A DNA stretch of 64,000 nt from Bordetella sp. LUAb4. GTDB lineage: Bacteria; Pseudomonadota; Gammaproteobacteria; Burkholderiales; Burkholderiaceae_B. A program made the translations under genes and the position numbers. The stretch lies in the NCBI RefSeq assembly GCF_021325795.1, contig NZ_JAHPZX010000004.1, forward strand, positions 124,001 to 188,000, given 5' to 3'. A model generated the notes under the pieces. It did not search any database. It was not told the origin of the DNA and saw only the letters and a list, made by a program, of their open reading frames with translations. Of this stretch, positions 42,910-51,070 are shown piece after piece; within the stretch, counting starts at the first letter, position 1; each line of letters opens with the position of its first letter.

Positions 42910-44088
42910 ATGGGCAAACTCGTCATGAGCAAACGTTTGCAAGCGCGGGCCTGGCTGCTGCTGGGCGTGTTCGTCGGATTGGGTGTTACAGCGGGCGTGG
43001 CGGCATCACTGGACGTGCTGCCGGGTAAGGCGGTCAAGCCGGGGACGGCCGTGGCGGTGCTGGGCGACGGTAAGAAAGGCCCGCAGGGCATGGCCTGGAT
43101 TCCGGGCGGCGAGTTCCTGATGGGTAGCGACGTGCGCATGTCCCAGCCGAACGAACGGCCGGCGCACAAAGTCCGTTTGAGCGGTTTCTGGATGGACCCC
43201 CATGACGTCACCAACCGCGAGTTCGCGCGTTTCGTCGACGACACCGGCTACGTCACCACAGCGGAGCGCAAGCCGCGGTGGGAAGACCTGCAAGCGCAAC
43301 TTCCTCCCGGTACGCCGCGCCCCGATGATGCCAAGCTGGTGGCGGGGGCCATGGTCTTCGTCGGCACGGCCTCCGAGGTGTCCTTGCGCGACTTCTCGCA
43401 GTGGTGGCGTTACGTGCCCGGTGCCGACTGGCGTCATCCGCAAGGACCGCACAGCAATACCATCGGCAAGGAAGATCATCCCGTGGTGCAGGTGTCCTAC
43501 GAGGATGCGCAGGCCTACGCCAAGTGGGCGGGCAAGCGTCTGCCCACCGAAGCGGAATGGGAGTTCGCCGCGCGCGGCGGCCTGGAACAGGCCACCTATG
43601 TCTGGGGCAATGAGCTTGCGCCCAATGGACGTCCCATGGCCAATATCTGGGATACGCGCGAGAGCCAGCCCTTCCCAGTCATCACCGACGAGAAGATTCC
43701 GGTAGGGACCACGCCGGTGGGCATGTATTCGCCCAACAGCTATGGCCTGTACGACATGGCGGGCAATGTGTGGCAATGGACCGCCGACTGGTACCGCGCG
43801 GATGCCTTCCGCATCGAGGCGCAGTATCGCCAACCGCCTTTGGATCCCGCGGGGCCGGCGCAAAGCTTCGATCCGGATGATCCCGGCGTGCCAGTGCAAG
43901 CGCCCAAGCGGGTGACGCGCGGTGGTTCCTTCCTTTGCAGCGAGACCTATTGCATCAGCTACCGCAGCAGCGCGCGGCGCGGCACGGATCCCATGAACAG
44001 CATGTCGCACCTGGGCTTTCGCACGGTGATGACGCAGGAGCAATGGCAAGTAGCGCAGGCGCAAAAGCGCAGCGTCGCGGTTCGTTGA
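42910..44088 (+). CDS. Exported formylglycine-generating enzyme (SUMF1-type)
   Basis: Oxidises the active-site cysteine of sulfatases to formylglycine. 392 residues; the FGE domain runs from GMAWIPGGEFLMGSD to the C-terminal GGSFLCSETYC...HLGFR, where Cys343 and Cys348 match the spacing of the two copper-binding catalytic cysteines of human FGE (336/341). VQVSYEDAQAYAKWAGKRLPTEAEWEFAARGG is the family core. ATG 42910 has GGAG upstream. An N-terminal hydrophobic segment (AWLLLGVFVGLGVTAGVAA) indicates export or inner-membrane anchoring facing the periplasm, which is unusual for a bacterial FGE. Its partner sulfatase is at 52207. Confidence 0.92.
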   Translation: MGKLVMSKRLQARAWLLLGVFVGLGVTAGVAASLDVLPGKAVKPGTAVAVLGDGKKGPQGMAWIPGGEFLMGSDVRMSQPNERPAHKVRLSGFWMDPHDVTNREFARFVDDTGYVTTAERKPRWEDLQAQLPPGTPRPDDAKLVAGAMVFVGTASEVSLRDFSQWWRYVPGADWRHPQGPHSNTIGKEDHPVVQVSYEDAQAYAKWAGKRLPTEAEWEFAARGGLEQATYVWGNELAPNGRPMANIWDTRESQPFPVITDEKIPVGTTPVGMYSPNSYGLYDMAGNVWQWTADWYRADAFRIEAQYRQPPLDPAGPAQSFDPDDPGVPVQAPKRVTRGGSFLCSETYCISYRSSARRGTDPMNSMSHLGFRTVMTQEQWQVAQAQKRSVAVR

Positions 44089-44181
44089 GCGGGTCTTCAG
44101 TACCCAGGATTTCGGATCCCTGATCCCGCATCCTGACTTCTCCTCTTATCTGTTTGGATCGCCGTCGAATAAGGGAAGGGC

Positions 44182-45195
44182 ATGGCAAATCGTGCAAGCA
44201 TTCTGGCGCTCGAGCAGGCGGTCAGCGAGACCGTGCTTGGCCAGGCGGCAGTCATACGGCTGGTGCTGGTCGCCTTGCTGGCGGATGGGCATGTCCTGCT
44301 GGAAAGCTTGCCCGGCTTGGCCAAGACCCGCACCGTCAAGGCCCTGGCGGCGCATCTGGCGGCCGACATGAGCCGCATCCAGTTCACCCCAGACCTGCTG
44401 CCCTCGGATATCACCGGTGCGGATGTTTTGCAGCAGGACGCCGAAGGGCGGCACCAGGTGCGCTTCCAGGCCGGTCCGCTATTCGGCAACCTGGTGCTGG
44501 CCGATGAAATCAATCGCGCCCCCGCCAAGGTGCAATCCGCCTTGCTCGAGGCGATGGAAGAGCGGCAGATCACCGTGGGCGGCGTGACGCGTCCGATGCC
44601 GCCGCTATTCATGGTCCTGGCCACGCAGAATCCTATCGAGCAGGAGGGCACGTATCCTCTGCCGGAAGCGCAGATGGACCGCTTCCTGATGAAGATCAGC
44701 CTGGATTATCCCGCCCCGGAAGATGAGATCGCGATGCTGGCTTTGTTGCGGGGGACGACGGCGGCGGATAAGGGCGCAAGCAATGCCGATACCAGTGCCA
44801 ATTCCGACGCCAATGCCGATGCCGACGTCCCGGTTCGCATGACGCAGGAAGATCTGTTCGCGTGCCGCGCCGCTGCGGCGACTGTCTTTGTCGCTCCCGC
44901 CGTGGATCGCTATACCGTGGATCTCGTCAACGCGACACGGCATCCCGTCGATCCCGACCTGGCGCGTTGGATTCAGATAGGCGCCAGCCCGCGGGGTGCG
45001 ATTGCCCTGGATCGCGCGGCGCGTGCGCATGCCTGGCTGTCCGGTGCTGAATTCAGCTCGCCGGATGATGTACGCGCCGTGGCCCATGCCGTCTTGCGCC
45101 ATCGCCTGCACCTGTCCTACGACGCCGTCGCGGAAGACGTGACGGCCGCGCAGGTTATCGATCGACTGCTCGACGTGGTTGCCGTGCCCGCGTAG
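44182..45195 (+). CDS. MoxR-family AAA+ ATPase
   Basis: 337-residue cytosolic AAA+ chaperone. Walker A is SLPGLAKT (first Gly replaced by Ser), Walker B LVLADEINR, then NPIEQEGTYPLPEAQMDRF with the sensor/arginine region and a C-terminal lid domain. An Asn/Ala/Asp-rich linker (about 199-215) is encoded by GCCGAT-type repeats and is not usual for the family. MoxR proteins work with von Willebrand A proteins to mature or insert cofactors into enzymes; the following genes encode such partners. Separated from DUF58 by nine bases. Confidence 0.92.
   Translation: MANRASILALEQAVSETVLGQAAVIRLVLVALLADGHVLLESLPGLAKTRTVKALAAHLAADMSRIQFTPDLLPSDITGADVLQQDAEGRHQVRFQAGPLFGNLVLADEINRAPAKVQSALLEAMEERQITVGGVTRPMPPLFMVLATQNPIEQEGTYPLPEAQMDRFLMKISLDYPAPEDEIAMLALLRGTTAADKGASNADTSANSDANADADVPVRMTQEDLFACRAAAATVFVAPAVDRYTVDLVNATRHPVDPDLARWIQIGASPRGAIALDRAARAHAWLSGAEFSSPDDVRAVAHAVLRHRLHLSYDAVAEDVTAAQVIDRLLDVVAVPA
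44780..44830 (+). repeat. GCCGAT-type repeats inside moxR
   Basis: Imperfect units of GCCGAT/ACCAGT/GCCAAT encode an Asn-Ala-Asp-Thr-Ser linker. It is the same base motif (complement of ATCGGC) as in the arrays at 21747 and 49409. In-frame hexamers would change linker length without frameshift. Confidence 0.65.
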
Positions 45196-45204
45196 GAGAA
45201 GCTT

Positions 45205-46155
45205 ATGTCGCCGCCCGCCCAATCGCCGGTCTATCCGGCGCTGTCCGAACTGATCGCCCTGGAAGCGGCCGCCATTGGCATGTCCTTCAACACGCGGCAT
45301 CCACTGAACAGCGTGTTGGCCGGCGCGCATGGATCACGTTTGCGTGGCCGGGGACTGGACTTTTCCGAGCTGCGCCGCTACGTGGCGGGCGACGACCTGC
45401 GCCAGCTGGACCTGCGCGCGTCACTGCGTTACGGCAAGCCCTATGTACGGTCCTATACGGAAGAACGTGATCGCCCGGCGCTGGTCGTGGTCGATCAGCG
45501 GATGACCATGTATTTCGGCTCCGTGCGCGCGTTCAAGAGCGCCGTGGCCGCGCGCGTGGCGGCGCTCGCGGCTTGGATGGCATTGCGGGCCGGCGACCGG
45601 GTGGGCGGCATTGTTTTCGATGACGATGGGCAGAAGGTGTTCAAGCCTTTGCGTAGCCGCGACCGCGTGCAAGCCTTGCTGGCCGAAGTGGTGCGCGCCA
45701 ACGGAGCGCTGGCGGCAGACAAGCCCGACCGTCCTGCCATGAGGGGTCTGAATGCGGCGCTGCGCGCTGCCCAGTCCTTGGCGCCGCATGACAGCCTGAT
45801 CTGCGTCATCAGTGATTTCGCTGGCGCGGATGAGGAGACGTTACGCGCCTTGCGCGTGCTGGCTTTGCACAACGACGTGGTCGGCGTATTGGTGTTTGAC
45901 CCGATGGCGCAAGACATTCCACGCCACGGTCGGTTGGTGGTGACGCAGGGCGAGCTGCAATTGGACATCGCGGTGGGACGTCAGCACGAACGCCAGCCGC
46001 TGGTTGATTTCTTCAGCGGCCGCTTGCGCGATGTGGCGGATCTGCTACGGCGCAGTCGCGTGCCCTTGCTGACGATAGATACCGCGCAGGACGAGCTGGC
46101 GCAGTTGCGCCGCGAACTAGGCCGAGCGGTGGGGCCGGGGAGGGGACCGCGATGA
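45205..46155 (+). CDS. DUF58 family protein (vWA-like) with altered MIDAS
   Basis: 316-residue protein with the DUF58 hallmark GRGLDFSELRRYVAGDDLRQLDLRASLRYGKPYVRSYTEERD. The metal-ion-dependent adhesion site, DxSxS in most relatives, reads DQRMT here, so metal binding at this site is doubtful. DUF58 proteins typically partner MoxR ATPases. Its stop overlaps the DUF4381 start by ATGA. Confidence 0.9.
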   Translation: MSPPAQSPVYPALSELIALEAAAIGMSFNTRHPLNSVLAGAHGSRLRGRGLDFSELRRYVAGDDLRQLDLRASLRYGKPYVRSYTEERDRPALVVVDQRMTMYFGSVRAFKSAVAARVAALAAWMALRAGDRVGGIVFDDDGQKVFKPLRSRDRVQALLAEVVRANGALAADKPDRPAMRGLNAALRAAQSLAPHDSLICVISDFAGADEETLRALRVLALHNDVVGVLVFDPMAQDIPRHGRLVVTQGELQLDIAVGRQHERQPLVDFFSGRLRDVADLLRRSRVPLLTIDTAQDELAQLRRELGRAVGPGRGPR

Positions 46156-46628
46156 GCGCTGATCTGCCTGGCCTGGATCAACTGCGCGAGCTGCCCTTGC
46201 CAGCGCCGGTTTCGTACTGGCCGCAGACGTGGGGATGGGCGGTGCTCGCCTTGGCGGTCCTCGCTCTCGGTCTTTATGCATTGGTCGCCTGGATGCGTCG
46301 GCGCAGGCGCGATCTCTATCGCCGGCAGGCGCTGGCCGAACTCGCGCGCATACAGGAGGCGGTTTCGCGGCAAGCGCTGGCGGCACGGCAACTGCCTGAT
46401 CTGTTGAAGCGCACAGCGCTGGCGGCGCAGGCGTCAGGAACGTCGCGGCAGGGGATCGCGAACCGGCAGCCAGACGTGGCGCTACCGTTTCCAGAAGACA
46501 GCGGACGTCTGCTGGCAACGCTTGCCTACGCGCCCGACGCCGCGCTGCGGGAACTCGATCCGGCAGTGCTGGATCAGCTATTCGACGCCAGCCGGCGTTG
46601 GATCGAGCACCATCATGTGGCGGCTTGA
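46152..46628 (+). CDS. DUF4381 membrane protein
   Basis: 158 residues. A short N-terminal DLPGLDQLRELPLPAPVSYWPQTWGW motif is followed by one membrane helix (AVLALAVLALGLYALVAWM), a basic RRRRRDLYRRQALAEL stretch and a cytosolic helical domain. It is a standard component of MoxR/Bat operons. It overlaps both neighbours (4 and 14 bases). Likely an inner-membrane scaffold for the vWA proteins. Confidence 0.85.
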   Translation: MSADLPGLDQLRELPLPAPVSYWPQTWGWAVLALAVLALGLYALVAWMRRRRRDLYRRQALAELARIQEAVSRQALAARQLPDLLKRTALAAQASGTSRQGIANRQPDVALPFPEDSGRLLATLAYAPDAALRELDPAVLDQLFDASRRWIEHHHVAA

Positions 46629-47733
46629 ATATCCCTGGCTCCTGCTTGCCGCGCCCTTGGCGTGGGCCGCCTACCGTTGCTTGCCCGCGTATTTGCACGG
46701 GCGTAGCGCCATGCGTGTACCGTTCTTCGACACGATGGCGAAGTTGACCGGCAAGTCACCGGAGCGTCCGGGCGTGCAGGCCGCTGGCGCACAGCTGTGG
46801 CTGAATCTCGTCGTGTGGCTGCTGATGCTGCTGGCGGTGGCGCGGCCGCAATGGGTCGAACCGCCGCTGGTTCACTCTGAACCCGTACGCGACATCCTGC
46901 TGGCCGTGGACATATCGCAGTCCATGGATACCCGCGATTTCCGTAACGCGGCCGGAGGCGAGACCACACGCTGGCAGGCGGTGCGCGCGGTGCTGCGGGA
47001 TTTCATCGAGAAGCGGAACGACGATCGATTGGGCCTGATCGTGTTCGGCACGGGGGCTTATCCGCAGGCGCCCCTGACACTGGATCACGCCGCCTTGCGC
47101 TTGCTGCTGGACCAGACCGCGGTTGGCATGGCGGGGCCGAATACCGCCATCGGCGATGCCATCGGCCTGGGCATACGCGTGCTGGACGCCGCTCGCGAAC
47201 GCGACAAGGTCTTGATCCTGTTGACCGACGGCAACGACACGGGCAGCGCCGTGCCGCCGCCGCGGGCCGCCGCGCTGGCCAGGCAGCATGGCATCGTGGT
47301 GCACACCATAGGGATGGGAGATCCCGCGACGACCGGTGACGACAGGGTGGATTTCGATGCGTTGCGGGATATCGCCAAGGCCACGGGTGGGCAATTTTTC
47401 CGCGCCGGAAATCTGGCGGCGCTGCAAGACGTGTATGCGACTTTGGATCGCATCACGCCACGCGAGGTCCACACCTTGCGGCATCAGCCGAAGCGGGAAT
47501 TCTTTTGGGTGCCGGTGGGGGCCGCCCTATGCCTGCTGATGATATGGCACGCCATCGGGGCTACAGCCGCCTGGACGCGTACGCGGGCGCGCGCAGATGC
47601 CTTGGTGTCTGCTGATGAACGTCGCGCTGGCGGCATGGGCAGCGAGCGCATCAGCGGCAAGGTTCGTACGGCGGGTGACGATCACTCAAGCTGCGACGAC
47701 AGTGTGGACCGCAAGGAGGGCGCATGGACTTGA
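46615..47733 (+). CDS. BatA-like von Willebrand factor A membrane protein
   Basis: 372 residues: N-terminal membrane helix (EYPWLLLAAPLAWAAYRCLPA), second helix (LWLNLVVWLLMLLAVA), a vWA domain with intact MIDAS DISQS and LLTDGND, then a C-terminal helix (FFWVPVGAALCLLMIW). ATG 46615 overlaps the DUF4381 gene by 14 bases. BatA/BatB proteins form inner-membrane complexes with MoxR ATPases. It overlaps the next gene by 10 bases. Confidence 0.9.
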   Translation: MWRLEYPWLLLAAPLAWAAYRCLPAYLHGRSAMRVPFFDTMAKLTGKSPERPGVQAAGAQLWLNLVVWLLMLLAVARPQWVEPPLVHSEPVRDILLAVDISQSMDTRDFRNAAGGETTRWQAVRAVLRDFIEKRNDDRLGLIVFGTGAYPQAPLTLDHAALRLLLDQTAVGMAGPNTAIGDAIGLGIRVLDAARERDKVLILLTDGNDTGSAVPPPRAAALARQHGIVVHTIGMGDPATTGDDRVDFDALRDIAKATGGQFFRAGNLAALQDVYATLDRITPREVHTLRHQPKREFFWVPVGAALCLLMIWHAIGATAAWTRTRARADALVSADERRAGGMGSERISGKVRTAGDDHSSCDDSVDRKEGAWT

Positions 47734-49319
47734 GCGCCTTTCATTTCCTGCGCCCGTGGTGGCTGCTCGGGATCCTGGCGGCGCTGTTGCTCTGGTGGGC
47801 ATGGCGTGCCGCGACGGGACGCGATGCACAAGACAGCCGCATCGCGCCGGCTTTGCTGCCTTATCTGCTGGTGCATGCGCCTGGCGGGCGGGGGCTACGG
47901 CCGGTCGACTTATTGGCCGCGATCCTGGTTGTCGGCGCACTTGCGGCGGCCGGCCCGGTGTGGGAGCGCGACGAGCCTGATTTTCTCGATAATGTGGCGC
48001 CCTTGATCGTGGCGGTGGATCTGTCGCCTTCCATGGATGCGACCGATGTGCCGCCGTCCAGGCTGGAAGCCGCCAAGCAGACCGTGCGCGATCTGGCGGC
48101 AAGGCGGGCGGGGTCGAAGACCGGGTTGATCGCTTATGCCGGCACCAGTCATCTGGTGTTGCCGCCGACCGACGACAAGGATCTGCTGGATCTTTTCACA
48201 CAGTCGTTATCGTCGGATTTGATCGCGCCCGTGGGCCGTGACGTGGCCGGAACCATTGCCGTGGCCGCACAAGTGCTGGCGGCCGAACGCGCGGGCGGCA
48301 CCTTGCTCCTGCTTACCGATGCTGCGGACACGGCGCGGATGGAGACCGTGCGGCAACGCGCGCAGGCGGCAAAGAACATGCAGGTCCTGGTCATGGCCGT
48401 GGGCGGGCGCGGCAACGCGGGCAGCAGCGGGGCGGGCGGCCATGCAGCGGCGGCCGGCATCGACGAGGCGGCGCTGCGTGATCTGGCGCGCGCGGCAGGG
48501 GCACCCTTGGGCAGCCTGACCCGCAGCAGTGACGATCTGGACTGGATCAGTTTGCACGCGCAACAGCACTTTCTATCCGTCCAGGATGCGCAGGCGGGTC
48601 CACCGCACTGGAAAGAGGCAGGATACTGGCTATGTTGGCCACTGGCCCTGCTGGCGTTGGCGGCACTGCGGCGGGGATGGCGCGTGACCTGGCATGCCTG
48701 CCTGCTCGGCGGCTTTCTGATGCTGGCCGCGCCGCAATCTGCCATGGCGGTGGGATCCACCTCCGCGGGCTCACCGCGAGCCCCATTTGCGGCAGCGCTG
48801 GCTGACGCGTTGCTCACCCCAGACCAGCAGGGGCGCATGGCTTTCGAGCAGGGCCACTACGAAGCCGCGATGGCGTATTTCCAGGACCCGTACTGGAAGG
48901 GGCGCGCGGCATACGAGGCGGGCAAGTACCAGGCCGCTTTGCAGGCATTCGGTTCCCTGAAGTCCGCCGAAGGATATTTCTACGTGGGCAATGCCCAGAC
49001 GCGCTTGCACCAGTACGCCGCCGCGCTGGCTGCCTACGATCAGGCGCTTGCAATCAAGCCGGGCTGGGACCCCGCCGTCGTCAATCGTGGCATCGTCGCG
49101 CGCCTGCTGGCCGCGATGACCCAGGAAGATCAGGGTGCTCAAAGCGAGCCTGCCGACAAGACCGTCGAGGACAAAGCCGCGGACGCCGGGAAGATGATGG
49201 CCACGCAGGCCAAGCAGGCCCCCTCCGAAGAAATGTGGCTACGCAACCTGGCGCTGTCGCCCGCGCGCTTCCTGCGGGGAAAGTTCGCGGCCCAGGACGC
49301 CACCGGGGGGCAGCCATGA
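47724..49319 (+). CDS. BatB/BatC-like von Willebrand A and TPR protein
   Basis: 531 residues. Two N-terminal membrane segments, a vWA domain with intact MIDAS (VAVDLSPS, LLLTDAAD), a middle membrane helix (LCWPLALLALAAL) and, after an export-like ALPFAA region, TPR repeats (about 370-470: GRMAFEQGHYEAAMAYF, GRAAYEAGKYQAALQAF, GNAQTRLHQYAAALAAYDQAL). The fusion unites BatB and BatC roles. It overlaps batA by 10 bases and batD by ATGA, so a fixed-ratio membrane complex is likely. Confidence 0.9.
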   Translation: MDLSAFHFLRPWWLLGILAALLLWWAWRAATGRDAQDSRIAPALLPYLLVHAPGGRGLRPVDLLAAILVVGALAAAGPVWERDEPDFLDNVAPLIVAVDLSPSMDATDVPPSRLEAAKQTVRDLAARRAGSKTGLIAYAGTSHLVLPPTDDKDLLDLFTQSLSSDLIAPVGRDVAGTIAVAAQVLAAERAGGTLLLLTDAADTARMETVRQRAQAAKNMQVLVMAVGGRGNAGSSGAGGHAAAAGIDEAALRDLARAAGAPLGSLTRSSDDLDWISLHAQQHFLSVQDAQAGPPHWKEAGYWLCWPLALLALAALRRGWRVTWHACLLGGFLMLAAPQSAMAVGSTSAGSPRAPFAAALADALLTPDQQGRMAFEQGHYEAAMAYFQDPYWKGRAAYEAGKYQAALQAFGSLKSAEGYFYVGNAQTRLHQYAAALAAYDQALAIKPGWDPAVVNRGIVARLLAAMTQEDQGAQSEPADKTVEDKAADAGKMMATQAKQAPSEEMWLRNLALSPARFLRGKFAAQDATGGQP

Positions 49320-51070
49320 TGCCTCTCCGTCACGTATCAAGGTCCGCGTGGTATTTGCCATCGTTATTCAGGTCGCGGTTCGGCACGGACGTGCCGGGAG
49401 CCGTGACGGCATCGGCATCGGCATCGGCATCGGCATCGGCATCGGCATCGGTATCGGCATCGGTATCGGTATCGGCACGGGCATCGACGCGGGTACGGGT
49501 CCTGGCGATGTCGCTACTGCTGCTACTGCTGCTGCTGCTGGCATCACCGGTATTCGCACAGGACGCACCACCCCTGCGCGTGACGGCCCACGCGCCATCG
49601 CAGGCTCGGGCCGATGGGACTATCGAGCTGCAGCTCGACGTCATGACCAGCACCTGGTTTACCCAGCCGCCGAAGTTGCCGGCGTTGGATCTGCCGGGTG
49701 TGATGGTGACGCCGCCGTCGGGCGAGGGCACGCTGCGGCGCGAGGAGATCGCGGGCGTGGCTTATAACGGCCTGCGCTACACCTATCTTTTGATCCCGTC
49801 ACAGCCTGGCAGCCTACAGATCCCCACGCTGACGGTAAGTGCCCAAGTCGGCCCCGGCGGCGGCCTTGCGTCGGCCAGTAGTACATCGCTGGTCATCGCC
49901 GTCACCGGCAGTGCAAGGACCGCGCAGCGCGGGCGCACGAACTCGGGCGATGCGAGTGGCGCCGCAGGCGGTAGCGCCTCCGACACTACCCGGACGGCCA
50001 ATGCGAAAAATGGTACAGCCAACCCACAGAATGCGTCGCCCGCGTCAACGACGGTTGTGGCACAAAGCGTCACCGTCACGCAGGCTTATACGGTAGCGCC
50101 AGACCCGTTGATCACAGGCGGCCGTATCACGCGGACCATCACGCAGCGCGCCGAGGGTGCACAGGCGATGTCGCTTGCGGCCGCTGTCATGGACGATGTC
50201 CCGCATTTCAAACGTTATCCGCTTGAACCCCAGGTGACGACGCTGACCGATGGCCGAGGTGGATTTGTCGGCGGGCAGCGGATCGATCGCGCCGAGTATG
50301 TGGCGCTGGATGCGGGTACCTTCGAGTTCCCCTCTTTGTCGCTTCCCTGGCGTGGCGCCGTGGACGGCACCATGCAGCTGAACACCGTGCCGGGTCGTAG
50401 CGTAACGGTCGCCATCGCCCCCAAGACTGATATTCCGTTCTCACTGGCCGACGATCTGGCACGCCTGCGCCACGACGCGCGGTGGGTGCTGCCACCGTGG
50501 GTTCTGCAAGCGGTTGCCATCGCAGTGCCGACGCTGCTGCTGGTGTGGTTGACCTGGCCGTGGTGGCGTCGCGGTGTCAGCGCGGTGCGCACCGTTTTGC
50601 ACCGGGCGCAGGCACGCTGGCGATCCAGTGAGCCTTTCTATTGGCGCGCATGGCAGCGAGAGGCGCGCGCGACGCCGGCAATGCTCAGGGCCTTTTATCC
50701 GTGGCTGCGCAGATGTACTGGCAGGGTAACGATGCGCGACGCCGTGGCGCCCTTGGATGCGGACTCGCGCAGCCAGGCCGAAGTCGCACTGCGCCAGGTA
50801 TATAGCTTGGACAAAGCCCGCACTGACTTGGACAACGCCCGCACTGGCTTGGACAAAGCTCGCACTGGTTTGGACGAAGCCCGTCCAGCCACGGCTGACC
50901 CACGCCAGTCTTCACCCGGCAACCTCTCGCGGCTGGCTGACGCGACGCGGGCGTGGCGCAAGGCCTGGCGCCGTCGGGCCGCGCCGCCCAGCGCGCACGG
51001 TTTGCCCCAGAGCCTGGCGGATTTTTCATCGTCGTCCCCCACCCAGAACCCCCCGGGGAGTGCCCCATGA
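49316..51070 (+). CDS. BatD-like protein with repeat-encoded N-terminus
   Basis: 584-residue BatD-type protein: hydrophobic segment (LAMSLLLLLLLLLASPVFA), large beta-rich periplasmic region (APPLRVTAHAPSQARADGTIELQLD through VPGRSVTV), a membrane helix (VLQAVAIAVPTLLLVWLTW) and a cytosolic tail. ATG 49316 overlaps the previous stop (ATGA), but places a Ser/Ala repeat of about 25 residues, encoded by GCATCG hexamers, before the signal; ATG 49508 is an alternative start directly at the signal. The tail contains four 7-residue LDKARTG-like repeats. Its stop overlaps the HAD gene. Confidence 0.84.
   Translation: MMPLRHVSRSAWYLPSLFRSRFGTDVPGAVTASASASASASASASVSASVSVSARASTRVRVLAMSLLLLLLLLLASPVFAQDAPPLRVTAHAPSQARADGTIELQLDVMTSTWFTQPPKLPALDLPGVMVTPPSGEGTLRREEIAGVAYNGLRYTYLLIPSQPGSLQIPTLTVSAQVGPGGGLASASSTSLVIAVTGSARTAQRGRTNSGDASGAAGGSASDTTRTANAKNGTANPQNASPASTTVVAQSVTVTQAYTVAPDPLITGGRITRTITQRAEGAQAMSLAAAVMDDVPHFKRYPLEPQVTTLTDGRGGFVGGQRIDRAEYVALDAGTFEFPSLSLPWRGAVDGTMQLNTVPGRSVTVAIAPKTDIPFSLADDLARLRHDARWVLPPWVLQAVAIAVPTLLLVWLTWPWWRRGVSAVRTVLHRAQARWRSSEPFYWRAWQREARATPAMLRAFYPWLRRCTGRVTMRDAVAPLDADSRSQAEVALRQVYSLDKARTDLDNARTGLDKARTGLDEARPATADPRQSSPGNLSRLADATRAWRKAWRRRAAPPSAHGLPQSLADFSSSSPTQNPPGSAP
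49409..49486 (+). repeat. GCATCG hexamer array in batD
   Basis: Thirteen hexamers: seven perfect GCATCG in a row, then GTATCG/GCATCG/GCACGG variants. In the batD frame they encode Ala-Ser/Val-Ser repeats before the signal peptide. Hexamer slippage changes length but not frame. Confidence 0.9.
50807..50890 (+). repeat. Four tandem 21-base repeats in batD
   Basis: Units at 50807, 50828, 50849 and 50870 begin TTGGACAA(A/C)GC(C/T)CGCACTG or variants and encode LDKART(D/G)-type heptads, forming a short amphipathic helix in the cytosolic tail. They may make a length-variable contact surface for MoxR or DUF58. Confidence 0.88.
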
